This document shows, piece by piece, positions 38,853 to 48,115 of a DNA stretch of 64,000 bases. Each line of letters starts with the position of its first letter. Position 1 is the stretch's first letter. The notes under the pieces are model-generated. The model searched no databases. It was given only the letters and a program-made list of their open reading frames with translations, and was not told the DNA's origin. The stretch comes from JAFKKF01 sp035651055. Lineage in GTDB: Bacteria > Pseudomonadota > Alphaproteobacteria > Rhizobiales > Kaistiaceae. The stretch lies in assembly GCA_035651055.1 (NCBI GenBank), contig DASRGK010000041.1, positions 1 through 64,000 on the forward strand. The letters are read 5' to 3'. A program made the translations under genes and the position numbers.

Positions 38853-38875
38853 GGCCCGCTTCGGCGGGCCTTTTT
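38853..38875 (+). terminator. Rho-independent terminator of rpsA
   Basis: GGCCCGC-TTCG-GCGGGCC followed by TTTTT. The tetraloop and T-run are canonical. The preceding AAAA (38849-38852) makes it partly usable in the opposite direction for the convergent GST gene. Confidence 0.92.
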
Positions 38876-38900
38876 CGTCTGGCCTCAGTCCGGCCGCGCT

Positions 38901-39518
38901 TCAGCTCAGCGGCACGTCGATATGGGCCTTGAACGCCGGGCGGCGCTTCAACTCCATGAGCCAGCGCTCGACATGCGGATGCGGCTCCCGCGCGAGGGGG
39001 AGCTTGTACCAGCGCGACACCGAGGTCCCGGCCGGGATGTCGGCCATGGAGAAATTCTCGCCACCCAGCCAAGCGCTCTCCGCCAGGCGCTGATCGAGGA
39101 TGGCGAGCATCGGCTCGGCCGCGGCGCGGCTTTTCTCGATCTGCGCCGGATCGCGCCGGTCCGGCGGCAGCCGGTGGAGATGCATGAAGACCGTGCCGAT
39201 CGGCGGGTTGAGGCTCGTCTGCTGCCAGTCCATCCATTGCTCGGCGATGAAACGCTCGGCGACCGTGGCCGGATAGAGCGTGCCGGCGCCGTAGCGCGAA
39301 GCGAGGTAGCGGACGATGACGTTCGATTCCCAAAGGATCAGCCCGCCGTCCTCCAGCGTCGGCACCAGCCCGTTCGGGTTCATCGCCCGGTACTCGGGCG
39401 TATTGTTGACGCCGAACTGCAGGCCGGCATCGACGCGCTCGCAGTCGAGCCGAAGCTCGGCGAGCGCCCAGAGCACCTTCTGCGTGTTCAGGGAATTGGG
39501 CCGGCCCCACATCCGCAT
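38901..39518 (-). CDS. Glutathione S-transferase
   Basis: 205 residues with both GST domains. The N-terminal thioredoxin-like domain begins MRMWGRPNSLNTQKVLWAL, where Ser or Asn in RPNSLN is the likely glutathione-activating residue, with cis-Pro in NGLVPTL and the ESNVIVRYLA glutathione-contact segment. The helical domain has WMDWQQTSLNPP and the FSMADIPAG N-capping box. Similar to beta/theta-like rhizobial GSTs; the substrate is unknown. It is divergent from sppA and convergent with rpsA. Confidence 0.88.
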   Translation of the reverse strand: MRMWGRPNSLNTQKVLWALAELRLDCERVDAGLQFGVNNTPEYRAMNPNGLVPTLEDGGLILWESNVIVRYLASRYGAGTLYPATVAERFIAEQWMDWQQTSLNPPIGTVFMHLHRLPPDRRDPAQIEKSRAAAEPMLAILDQRLAESAWLGGENFSMADIPAGTSVSRWYKLPLAREPHPHVERWLMELKRRPAFKAHIDVPLS

Positions 39519-39633
39519 GGCGTCAGGCTAGAGGCTCGCGCCGGCGCCGTCCACCGGCTGGCGCTTGCCCGCGGCGGGGCAACCGGGTAACCCCTCGCTG
39601 CTGGCGGGATTTTCCTGAGAAGGAGCCGGACCC

Positions 39634-40641
39634 ATGACCATGGACGCCGATCAGATCGTCGACCGCAGGCGGCTGCGCCGCAAAGTCTCCTTCTGGCGCG
39701 TGGCGGCGTTCCTGTTCCTCGCCATCCTCATCATCGGCGCAATCGCCTACGGCGCCCGGGACCAGATACCGGGTCTCGCCGAGCCGCAGATCGCACGGAT
39801 CAGCGTCACCGGCTTCATCAGCGAGGACCGCGACCAGATCGAGATGCTCGACCGGCTCGCCGACACCGCCGCGGTGAAAGGCGTCGTCGTCGACATCGAC
39901 TCGACCGGCGGCGCCACGGCCGGCGGCGAGGCCCTCTACGAAGCGCTCCGCCGGCTGGCCGCGAAGAAACCGACCGTCGCCTCGATCGGCACCGTCGGCG
40001 CCTCGGCCGCCTACATGGCGGCGATCGCTACCGATCACGTCGTCGCGCGCCGCTCCTCGATCACCGGCTCGATCGGCGTCCTCTTCCAGTATCCGGAAGT
40101 GAGCAAGCTTCTCGACAACCTCGGCGTCCGCGTCGAGGAGATCAAGAGCGCGCCGCTGAAGGCCGAGCCGTCGCCCTTCAAGCCGGCGACCGAGGCCGGC
40201 AAGGCGGTCATCGCCGGCATGATCCTCGACACCTATAACTGGTTCGTCGACATCGTCGCCGAGCGGCGCGGGCTCGACCGCGCCACCGCGCTCAACCTCG
40301 CCGACGGCCGCGTTTATACCGGCCGTCAGGCGCTCGACGCCAAGCTCGTCGACGAGATCGGCGGCGAGGAAACCGCGCTCGCCTGGCTCGCGGGCAAGGG
40401 CGTCGACAGGAAGCTCCCCGTCCGCGACTGGAAGCCGAAGCGCGAGGGCCTTGGCTTCCTCTCCTCCGATTCGCTCGTGCTGTGGTTCGCCCGCCAGCTC
40501 GGCGTCGGACCGGACTTCCTCAAAGGCAGCCTTGTCGAGAGGCTCCTGCCGCAGAGCCTCAAACTTGACGGTCTGGTGTCGGTTTGGCAGGCTTCTGCCG
40601 GCGGGAATGGCGGCGAGCCCGCGCCTGAGGGGGCACGATGA
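39634..40641 (+). CDS. sppA: Signal peptide peptidase SppA, short form
   Basis: 335 residues. An N-terminal transmembrane anchor (VAAFLFLAILIIGAIAYG, about residues 23-41) is followed by a single periplasmic S49 protease domain, the 36-kDa type rather than the duplicated E. coli form. The likely nucleophile Ser is in TVGASAAYMAA, and the general-base Lys lies in IKSAPLKAEPSPF. It degrades cleaved signal peptides in the membrane. It has AAGGAG upstream of its ATG and overlaps ihfB by 4 bp. Confidence 0.92.
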   Translation: MTMDADQIVDRRRLRRKVSFWRVAAFLFLAILIIGAIAYGARDQIPGLAEPQIARISVTGFISEDRDQIEMLDRLADTAAVKGVVVDIDSTGGATAGGEALYEALRRLAAKKPTVASIGTVGASAAYMAAIATDHVVARRSSITGSIGVLFQYPEVSKLLDNLGVRVEEIKSAPLKAEPSPFKPATEAGKAVIAGMILDTYNWFVDIVAERRGLDRATALNLADGRVYTGRQALDAKLVDEIGGEETALAWLAGKGVDRKLPVRDWKPKREGLGFLSSDSLVLWFARQLGVGPDFLKGSLVERLLPQSLKLDGLVSVWQASAGGNGGEPAPEGAR

Positions 40642-40916
40642 TCAAGTCGGAACTCGTCCAGCGGGTTGCCGAGGCCAACCCCCACCTCTACCAGCGCGAC
40701 GTCGAGCACATCGTCAACGCCATTCTCGACGAGATCACCGAGGCGCTGGCGCGCGGCGACCGGGTCGAGCTGCGCGGCTTCGGCGCCTTCTCGGTGAAGA
40801 ACCGACCGGCGCGGACGGGGCGCAACCCGCGCACCGGCACCAAGGTCGAGGTCACCGAGAAGTTCATCCCCTTCTTCAAGACCGGCAAGGAGATGCGCGA
40901 GCGGCTGAATACCTGA
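40638..40916 (+). CDS. ihfB: Integration host factor beta subunit
   Basis: 92 residues of the HU/IHF fold: MIKSELVQRVAEANPHLYQRDVE dimerisation helices, then the beta-arm FGAFSVKNRPARTGRNPRTG with the intercalating Pro in GRNP. IHF bends DNA at specific sites and assists sigma-54 promoters, so it is functionally linked to rpoN in this window. It is translationally coupled to sppA (ATGA). Confidence 0.96.
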   Translation: MIKSELVQRVAEANPHLYQRDVEHIVNAILDEITEALARGDRVELRGFGAFSVKNRPARTGRNPRTGTKVEVTEKFIPFFKTGKEMRERLNT

Positions 40917-41097
40917 TCGCGGCCGCCACCCGAGGAACATGCCGGTAACTTCCCGCCCTCCAGACCGCGAACCGGACCGAGCCGCAACTCGGCGGCGCCT
41001 GAACGGAGAATGGCGGCACCGGGGTTCCACCGCTTTCCCCGCATCCGCCGGCCTCGCCGCAACGTCCGTTTTGTTCAACCTGAACCGCTAGGCCGCC

Positions 41098-41442
41098 ATG
41101 CGCCGCGTGCTTGCCGTCATCGTCCTCCTGCCGCTCGCGGTCGTTGCGGTTGCGTTGTCGGTCGCCAATCGCGGCGATGCGACGCTCGCCTTCGATCCCC
41201 TCGGCGTCTTTCCGGAATGGAAGGTGACCGCGCCGCTCTTCGTCTTCCTGTTCGCCGCGCTCGCCGTCGGCGTCGTCATCGGCGGCGCGGCGACCTGGCT
41301 TCGCCAGGGGCGCTGGCGGCGGCAGGCGCGGGTCGAGCGCATCCGGGCCGAGGCGGCGCGCCAGGAGGCCGAGCGCCTGCGCCAGCGGAGCGGGCCGAGC
41401 GCCGGGGCGCTTCCCCGCCCGGACGTTCGCGACGCCGCCTAG
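41098..41442 (+). CDS. LapA domain (DUF1049) membrane protein
   Basis: 114 residues with two transmembrane helices (VLAVIVLLPLAVVAVALSVAN and the segment around residues 46-68, LFVFLFAALAVGVVIGGA). A cytoplasmic Arg-rich coiled-coil tail (RQGRWRRQARVERIRAEAARQEAERL) follows. It matches the LapA / YciS type involved in LPS assembly control. Position after ihfB and before trpF is typical in Rhizobiales. The 181-bp gap upstream contains no credible gene. Confidence 0.85.
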   Translation: MRRVLAVIVLLPLAVVAVALSVANRGDATLAFDPLGVFPEWKVTAPLFVFLFAALAVGVVIGGAATWLRQGRWRRQARVERIRAEAARQEAERLRQRSGPSAGALPRPDVRDAA

Positions 41443-41554
41443 TTGCCGTTGCCGTAGAGGTCGTCTCGACGGCCGCCGTCGCCGCCTGCCCTTGGTGAAC
41501 TGCGTGGCGCGGGCGGCGGACCGGAACCGCGGGCTCCCCTCGAAGCCGGAACCC

Positions 41555-42610
41555 TCAACCGCTCTCCGCCGCACGCGCAGCGCCGTTCTGCGCGTGGACA
41601 ATCGAGACGGCGGTGCCCGGATTTGCGCTGGCGACCTGAACATTGGCGTCCAGGCGTTTTGCGAGCGCCTCCACGATGTTCGTGCCGAGGCCCGGTTTGC
41701 CGCCGTCCGAATACGCGGCAATCCCGACGCCGTTGTCGCTGACCGCCAATGCCCAGTCAGGACCGTGCGACTCGTAGGCGACGAATATCTTGCCTGGGCG
41801 GCGGCCCGGAAACGCGTGTTTGAGGGCGTTGATCACCAGCTCGGTCACGATCAATCCCAGGCTCACCGAGACGTCGGCGTCGATCAGGCTTTCATCGACC
41901 GCGACTTCGATCGAGATCAGCTCGCGGTCGTGGATCATCGACGCGCCGAGGCTCTTGCAGAGCTGAACGAAGTAAGGGCGAAGCTCGACCTTGCCGAGCC
42001 GCGATGCCGCAAGATGCCGCTGCACTTCCGCAATCGACATCAGCCGGCTGTGCGCGTCGCGCAGATGCCCGCGGGTCTCGTCGGACTGGACCCTGCGGGC
42101 GCTCTGCATGAGGATGCTGGCGATGATCTGGAGACTGTTTGCGACCCGGTGCTGAACCTCCTGCAACAGGATGGCCTTCTCGCGCAGCAGGTTGTCCTTC
42201 TGCTTCTGGCCGGCCCGCGCCTCGGTCACATCTGCGATCGCCAGGAGCAGGCGTACCTGTTCCTTGTCGGCATAGTCGAGTTTATGCGCGTTCATGACGA
42301 GCAGCCGCGGCTCCTGTCCGGGACGCTTGAGGTCGAACTCGTAGGCGTGAACCTCGGCCGCCCCTGACGCCGTCCCTTCAAGGAGGGAACGAAGCTGGGG
42401 AACGTCCCACTCGCCTTGCCCGAGCGCGAAGAAGCGATTCCCGGGCACGCTCGCCGCCTCGATCTCAAAGGTTCTGCAGAACGAGGCGCTGGCGGCGACG
42501 ACCTTCAGGTCACCCTCAAGCAGCAGCAGGGGCGCTTCCGACGATGCGATCACGGCCAGCATCAGGCTGAGGGTCGTCGCTCCCGGGTCCGGATTTGCCT
42601 CAGCGACCAA
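41555..42610 (-). CDS. Sensor histidine kinase, PAS plus HisKA_2/HATPase
   Basis: 351 residues from a TTG (42608-42610) chosen because GGAGG lies 8 nt upstream; an ATG 16 codons later has no ribosome-binding site. Residues 20-140 form a PAS-like sensor (IASSEAPLLLLEGDLKVVAASASFCRTFEI). The HisKA_2 dimerisation/phospho-acceptor region is LQEVQHRVANSLQIIASIL with the phosphorylated His in QHRV. The HATPase part contains ELVINALKHAF (N box) and DNGVGI (G box). It is soluble. HisKA_2/HWE kinases in this group often feed the general stress response. No response regulator is adjacent. Confidence 0.88.
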   Translation of the reverse strand: MVAEANPDPGATTLSLMLAVIASSEAPLLLLEGDLKVVAASASFCRTFEIEAASVPGNRFFALGQGEWDVPQLRSLLEGTASGAAEVHAYEFDLKRPGQEPRLLVMNAHKLDYADKEQVRLLLAIADVTEARAGQKQKDNLLREKAILLQEVQHRVANSLQIIASILMQSARRVQSDETRGHLRDAHSRLMSIAEVQRHLAASRLGKVELRPYFVQLCKSLGASMIHDRELISIEVAVDESLIDADVSVSLGLIVTELVINALKHAFPGRRPGKIFVAYESHGPDWALAVSDNGVGIAAYSDGGKPGLGTNIVEALAKRLDANVQVASANPGTAVSIVHAQNGAARAAESG

Positions 42611-42746
42611 GCGGTGGACCTCCGAGCCCGCGGCATGCGCGCGAAAAATGCGGTGCGTTTCCGGCGCCTCGCTGGAAACCGTTCGACCCGCCAGGGATCG
42701 AAGCGATTCAAGCGCGCCCGAGCCGGGGCGTCGGCCCCGACGCAGC

Positions 42747-43136
42747 CTAGGCGGCCGGGACCGCAGCCCCCGGCCACCAGATCGCATAATAGCCGAAGGC
42801 GAGGATGAGCACGATGTGGACGGCAAAGCCGACCCACCAGCCGCCTTTCCTCGGGAATTTCTCGGTGAAGTCGACGGCGATCGCGAGGACGTGCAGGAGC
42901 AGGTTGCCGATGACGATGGCGTAGAGGGCGCCCGAGCCGGCGTCCTGGCTGGCAATCACGTTGATGACGGCGATGGCGATCAGCCCGGCGCCGGTCGAGC
43001 GGGCGAAGAGGCGGCTTGCCACATCGGAAGCACCCAGTTCGAACGTCCGGATCGCCGTATCGGCGGCAACGAAGAAGAGGGCTCCGAAGCAGGCGGCGAT
43101 GGCACCCGATGCGATGAGAACGATCTGCAGGCTCAT
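42747..43136 (-). CDS. Four-helix integral membrane protein, unknown
   Basis: 129 residues from the ATG at 43136 (GGGAGG upstream at good spacing; an ATG five codons earlier is possible). Four hydrophobic segments of 18-22 residues are visible, beginning IVLIASGAIAACFGALFFVA, then LFARSTGAGLIAIAVINVIA, ALYAIVIGNLLLHVLAIAVDF and GFAVHIVLILAFGYYAIWW. No catalytic motif. No family recognised beyond 'small conserved membrane protein'. It precedes the histidine kinase on the same strand, 136 bp apart. Confidence 0.7.
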   Translation of the reverse strand: MSLQIVLIASGAIAACFGALFFVAADTAIRTFELGASDVASRLFARSTGAGLIAIAVINVIASQDAGSGALYAIVIGNLLLHVLAIAVDFTEKFPRKGGWWVGFAVHIVLILAFGYYAIWWPGAAVPAA

Positions 43137-43249
43137 GGTCGCCCCTCCCAACCGGCCTCGTTGGACGCGAACATACCGGGAATATCGGCGGCGCGAAATC
43201 GGTTTCCCGGATTGGACTCCGCGCCCCGGTTTGTGCGAAACCGCTCGCC

Positions 43250-43917
43250 ATGAAGCTGACCATAAAAATCTGCGGCCTCTCCACCGAGGAGGCGATCGAC
43301 GCGGCGATCGACGCCGGCGCCGACATGGTCGGACTGAACTTCTTTCCGCCGAGCCCGCGCTACGTCACGCTCGAACGCGCCGGCCAGCTTGCCGCCCGCG
43401 CCCGCGGCCGCGCCGCCGTGGTGGCGGTGACGGTCGACATGACCGATACGGGGCTGGCCGAGATCGTCGACGTGGTGAAGCCCGACTGGATCCAGGCGCA
43501 CGGCAAGGAATCGCCTGCGCGCGTCGCCGAGATGAAGAAGCGCTTCTCCCGCCGGGTGGTGAAGGCGATCGGCATCGGCGAGGCTTCCGACCTCGGCAGG
43601 ACCGAAGCCTATCGCGGCATCGCCGACGGTTTTCTCCTCGATGCAAAGCCGCCGAAGGGCGCGATCCTGCCCGGCGGCAACGGCGAGCCCTTCGACTGGA
43701 TGATCCTCCAGGATTTCCGGCCGGGAGTTCCGTGGCTGCTTTCCGGCGGGCTCAACGCCGGCAATGTCGGCTTTGCGCTCCGCGTCGCCGGCGCACCCGG
43801 CATCGACGTTTCGTCCGGCGTCGAAGTCGCACCCGGCCGCAAGGACCCGAACCTCATCCGCGCCTTCATCGCCGCCGCGCGGCGGGTCGCCCCGGTCGAG
43901 CCCGAGCCTGCCGCCGG

Positions 43918-43921
<4 letters not shown>
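43250..43921 (+). CDS. trpF: Phosphoribosylanthranilate isomerase
   Basis: 223 residues of TIM barrel. The general base Cys is in KICGLS at the first strand and the acid Asp in AVTVDM. The phosphate-binding end is LSGGLNAGNV plus the GIDVSSGVE segment. It catalyses the third step of tryptophan synthesis. It overlaps trpB by 4 bp (ATGA), as in related organisms. Confidence 0.97.
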
Positions 43922-45158
<1,237 letters not shown>

Positions 45159-45162
<4 letters not shown>

Positions 45163-45413
45163 ACAACGGCAGCTTCGAGATTTTCCGTTCGCGAAACAAC
45201 GCCAACCACTACGTTGCGCTGCGCACCGGCGACAAGAACCCGAACGCCACGGCGGTGCGGACGAGCAAGAACCTGTCGATCTTCACGACCATTGCCGACG
45301 ACGGCACCCATCACATCGGGTTCGACCCGGCCGCCGCCCGGGCGGCGATCGCCGAGCACGGCTTCTACGCCTTCGAGGTGACCGTCGCCGCGCGTGACGG
45401 GCTCGGAGCATGA
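45159..45413 (+). CDS. Unknown 84-residue protein coupled to trpB
   Basis: The start overlaps the trpB stop by 4 bp (ATGA), so it is translated with trpB. Residues include FEIFRSRNNANHYVALRTGDKN near the N terminus (split: FEIFRSRNNA, HYVALRTGD), a polar middle and AIAEHGFYAFEVTV at the end. It is probably a small alpha/beta soluble protein. No signal peptide, membrane segment or recognised motif. It could be a regulator or stabiliser of tryptophan synthase, or simply a passenger. Confidence 0.6.
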
Positions 45414-45471
45414 CGGCCAGCCTGAGCATATCGGCGAAGCCTCTCTTGCGCGGACGCGCCCCCTCACAGGC

Positions 45472-45561
45472 TTTGCAACCTTTCAGGATCGGGCACCGAC
45501 CTCTCCCCGGTGGGGAGAGGTCGGATCGGGTGCGTCAGCAGTCGATCCGGGTGAGGGGACG
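45472..45561 (+). repeat. Palindromic repeat type A, copy 1
   Basis: About 90 bp. It contains the hairpin ACCTCTCCCC-GG-TGGGGAGAGGT and a second, longer pairing between GGATCGG and TCGATCC, ending GGGTGAGGGG. It abuts the 3' end of the DUF559 gene at 45562. Type A copies recur at 46000-46090 and 46236-46326. Confidence 0.85.
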
Positions 45562-45909
45562 CTATCCCTTTCCGTTCAGCTCCGACCAGATCGTGTCGAG
45601 AACGTCCGCGAGGTTGGTGAACACCGCTTCGTTCGTAACCCGGATCACACGAAATCCCAGCGCTTCGAGCAGCGCGGTCCTCCTTGCGTCGCGTCGCGTC
45701 TCTGCGCCGGTCGAGTGCGTTCCGCCATCGACCTCCACAATCAGCTTGCCCGCCAGCGTAACGAAATCGACGACATACCGGTCAATCGCGTGCTGGCGCC
45801 TGAACTTCCAGCGGTCGAGCTGCCGATTTCGTAGCCCATTCCACAACCGCGCTTCGGCGGATGTCTCCGCGGCACGGAGCTGTCGCGCCCTGTCCTTGAA
45901 GCGATCCAC
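45562..45909 (-). CDS. DUF559 domain protein (PD-(D/E)XK nuclease-like), second copy
   Basis: 115 residues from GTG 45907-45909. The frame is open further upstream, but the extra residues (RSPLPGGERSRAKRAGEG) are translated repeat sequence. The DUF559 core is intact: RARQLRAAETSAEARLWNGLR, then YVVDFVTLAGKLIVEVDGGTH split as VDFV and VEVDGG, and RVIRVTNEAV. The start signal (GAGGGGGTG) is donated by the adjacent type B repeat, and the stop abuts a type A repeat. It lies antisense within the trp operon. It shares only family-level similarity with the DUF559 gene at 4 kb. Confidence 0.82.
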   Translation of the reverse strand: MDRFKDRARQLRAAETSAEARLWNGLRNRQLDRWKFRRQHAIDRYVVDFVTLAGKLIVEVDGGTHSTGAETRRDARRTALLEALGFRVIRVTNEAVFTNLADVLDTIWSELNGKG

Positions 45910-46356
45910 CCCCTCACCCGCTCGCTTCGCTCGCGACCTCTCCCCGCCGGGGAGAGGTGAGCGCCTCGTTCTGCGCATTTATCTCTCCCCGACCCGGTCT
46001 TTGCTACCTTTCAGGATCGGGCACTCACCTCTCCCCGGTGGGGAGAGGTCGGATCGAGTGCGTCAGCAGTCGATCCGGGTGAGGGGGCGCTCGCGCGGGG
46101 GTCGCACATGACCACCGACCGCCTTGTCCTGAAGCGATCCACCCCCTCACCCGCTCGCTTCGCTCGCGACCTCTCCCCGCCGGGGAGAGGTGAGCGCCTC
46201 ACTCTGCCCCGCTTTTATCTCTCCCCGACCCGGTCTTTGCTACCTTTCAGGATCGGGCACGCACCTCTCCCCGGTGGGGAGAGGTCGGATCGAGTGCGTC
46301 AGCAGTCGATCCGGGTGAGGGGGCGCTCGCGCGGGGACCGCACATGACCACCCGCA
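45895..46356 (+). repeat. Tandem duplication of about 233-236 bp carrying repeats B and A and the trpA start
   Basis: Unit 1 is about 45895-46120 and unit 2 about 46128-46356. The offset is 233 bp in the left part and 236 bp in the right part because of a small indel. Each unit has a type B repeat (CCCCTCACCC, then hairpin CGCTCGCTTCGCTCGCG, then ACCTCTCCCC-GCC-GGGGAGAGGT) followed by a type A repeat. It ends with a G/C-rich stretch and CGCACATGACCACC. In unit 2 that ATG is the trpA start; in unit 1 it opens a 79-codon frame through unit 2 that has no protein-like content. There is no other gene in this region. Confidence 0.85.
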
Positions 46357-47180
46357 TCGACCGCCGCTTCGCGGAGCTCGCGACCGCGCGCCGCCCGGCG
46401 CTGGTCACCTTCGTCACCGCCGGCGACCCGGACTACGACACCTCGCTCGCCATCCTGAAGGCGCTTCCCGCCGCCGGCGCCGACGTGATCGAACTGGGCA
46501 TGCCCTTCTCCGACCCGATGGCCGAGGGGCCGCCGATCCAGATGGCTTCCGAGCGCGCGCTTCGCGGCGGCCAGACGATGGCGAAGACGCTGGGCATGGT
46601 CCGCCAGTTCCGGAAGGCCGACGACACGACCCCGATCGTCCTCATGGGCTACTACAACCCGATCTATTCCTACGGCAACGAGCGTTTCCTCGCCGATGCC
46701 GGCGCGGCCGGGGTCGACGGCCTGATCGTGGTCGACCTGCCGCCGGAGGCCGATGACGAGCTCTGTATCCCCGCCATCAGGAAAGGCCTCAATTTCATCC
46801 GGCTGGCGACCCCGACCACGGATTCCCGCCGGCTTCCGGCGGTTCTCGCCAACACGTCGGGCTTCGTCTACTACGTCTCGATCCTCGGGATCACCGGCAC
46901 CGCGGCGCCGGATACCGCGCGCGTGGCGGGGGCGGTGAAAAGGATCAAGGAGCACACTACATTACCGGTTGCCGTCGGATTCGGCGTGAAGACGGCGGCC
47001 CAGGCGCGTGCCATCGGCGAATCGGCCGATGGAGTGGTAGTCGGCTCGGCGCTCGTCAGCGCCGTCCGCGATAGCCTCTCGGACGGCAAGGCGACGGCCA
47101 GGACCGTCGGTGCCGTGACCAGCCTGGTCGCGGGTCTTGCCGAGGGCGTGCGGTCGGCGACCCATGCCGCCGGCCGGTAA
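46344..47180 (+). CDS. trpA: Tryptophan synthase alpha chain
   Basis: 278 residues of TIM barrel. It has the catalytic Glu in VIELGMPFSDPMAEGP and the Asp in GLIVVDLPPEA. The GVKTAAQAR and DGVVVGSALV segments bind the indole-glycerol phosphate phosphate group. It releases indole to TrpB. It is separated from trpB by the 84-residue gene, the DUF559 cassette and tandem repeats, so it may rely on read-through or a promoter within the repeats. The GGGG of the type A repeat end serves as its ribosome-binding sequence. Confidence 0.97.
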   Translation: MTTRIDRRFAELATARRPALVTFVTAGDPDYDTSLAILKALPAAGADVIELGMPFSDPMAEGPPIQMASERALRGGQTMAKTLGMVRQFRKADDTTPIVLMGYYNPIYSYGNERFLADAGAAGVDGLIVVDLPPEADDELCIPAIRKGLNFIRLATPTTDSRRLPAVLANTSGFVYYVSILGITGTAAPDTARVAGAVKRIKEHTTLPVAVGFGVKTAAQARAIGESADGVVVGSALVSAVRDSLSDGKATARTVGAVTSLVAGLAEGVRSATHAAGR

Positions 47181-47195
47181 CAGGGAAACAGGGAC

Positions 47196-48098
47196 TTGAG
47201 CTGGATCAGCAACGTCGTCCGCCCGAAAATCCGCAACCTCCTCGCCAAGAAGGAGGTGACGCCGAACCTGTGGATCAAGTGCCCCGAGACCGGCGAGATG
47301 GTCTTCCACCGCGACCTCGAGGCCAACCAGTTCGTGATTCCCGGTTCCGGCTACCACATGCGGATGAGCGCCAAGCAGCGCTTCGCCACCTTCTTCGACA
47401 ACGGCGAGTATGAGGAGATCGTGCTCCCCGACGTCGCGCTCGATCCGTTGAAGTTCCGCGACGAGCGCCGCTATACCGACCGGCTGCGCGATGCCCGCGC
47501 CAAGACCGGCCTTGCCGACGCGGTGCTTGCCGGCACCGGCACCGTGGAGGGCGTCAGCCTCGTCGCGGCGGTCCAGGACTTCGACTTTATGGGCGGCTCG
47601 CTCGGCATGGCCGCCGGCGAAGCGATCGTAACCTCGATGATGACGGCGGTCGAAAAGCGCCTGCCCTATGTCGTCTTCGCCGCATCCGGCGGCGCGCGCA
47701 TGCAGGAAGGCGTGCTCTCGCTGATGCAATTGCCGCGCACCACGGTCGCCGTCGAGGCGCTCCGCGACGAGAAGCTCCCCTACATCGTCGTCCTCACCAA
47801 TCCGACCACCGGCGGCGTCACCGCCTCCTACGCCATGCTCGGCGACGTCCAGATCGCCGAGCCCGGCGCGCTCATCGGCTTCGCCGGCCCGCGCGTCATC
47901 GAGCAGACGATCCGCGAGAAGCTGCCGGAGAAGTTCCAGCGCGCCGAGTTCCTGCACGAGCACGGCATGGTCGACATGGTCGTCCACCGCCACAAGCTGC
48001 GCGAGACGATTGCGCGCCTCTGCCGCCTGCTTGCCGGCAACGGCGCCGCTTCCGTCCCGCCGCTCCCCGCCGCCGCGGCCGTCGCGGCCGAGGCCTGA
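47196..48098 (+). CDS. accD: Acetyl-CoA carboxylase carboxyltransferase beta subunit
   Basis: 300 residues from TTG (LSWISNVVRPKIRNLL), 15 bp after trpA. It forms the carboxyltransferase with AccA, making malonyl-CoA. The crotonase-like core is intact (GGSLGMAAGEAI, FAASGGARMQEG, NPTTGGVTASYAM). The N-terminal zinc ribbon that in E. coli has four Cys is degenerate: only the first Cys remains (WIKCPETGEM), and the second pair is replaced (FVIPGSGYHM). The same loss is familiar to me from rhizobial AccD. The C terminus is an Ala/Pro-rich tail. Confidence 0.96.
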   Translation: MSWISNVVRPKIRNLLAKKEVTPNLWIKCPETGEMVFHRDLEANQFVIPGSGYHMRMSAKQRFATFFDNGEYEEIVLPDVALDPLKFRDERRYTDRLRDARAKTGLADAVLAGTGTVEGVSLVAAVQDFDFMGGSLGMAAGEAIVTSMMTAVEKRLPYVVFAASGGARMQEGVLSLMQLPRTTVAVEALRDEKLPYIVVLTNPTTGGVTASYAMLGDVQIAEPGALIGFAGPRVIEQTIREKLPEKFQRAEFLHEHGMVDMVVHRHKLRETIARLCRLLAGNGAASVPPLPAAAAVAAEA

Positions 48099-48115
48099 CC
48101 AAGCCGGAACTTCCC

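Noticed and set aside
41010..41498. 162-codon ORF overlapping lapA
   Set aside because: Its later part is an out-of-frame translation of lapA, which has clear membrane segments and conserved context.
45472..46343. CRISPR array
   Set aside because: Units are palindromic, of two interleaved types and part of one tandem duplication; there are no unique spacers.
46108..46347. 79-codon ORF starting at the duplicated trpA start
   Set aside because: It is a translation of the repeat block (RSTPSPARFARDLSPPGRGE) with no protein-like composition; it exists because the start region was duplicated.
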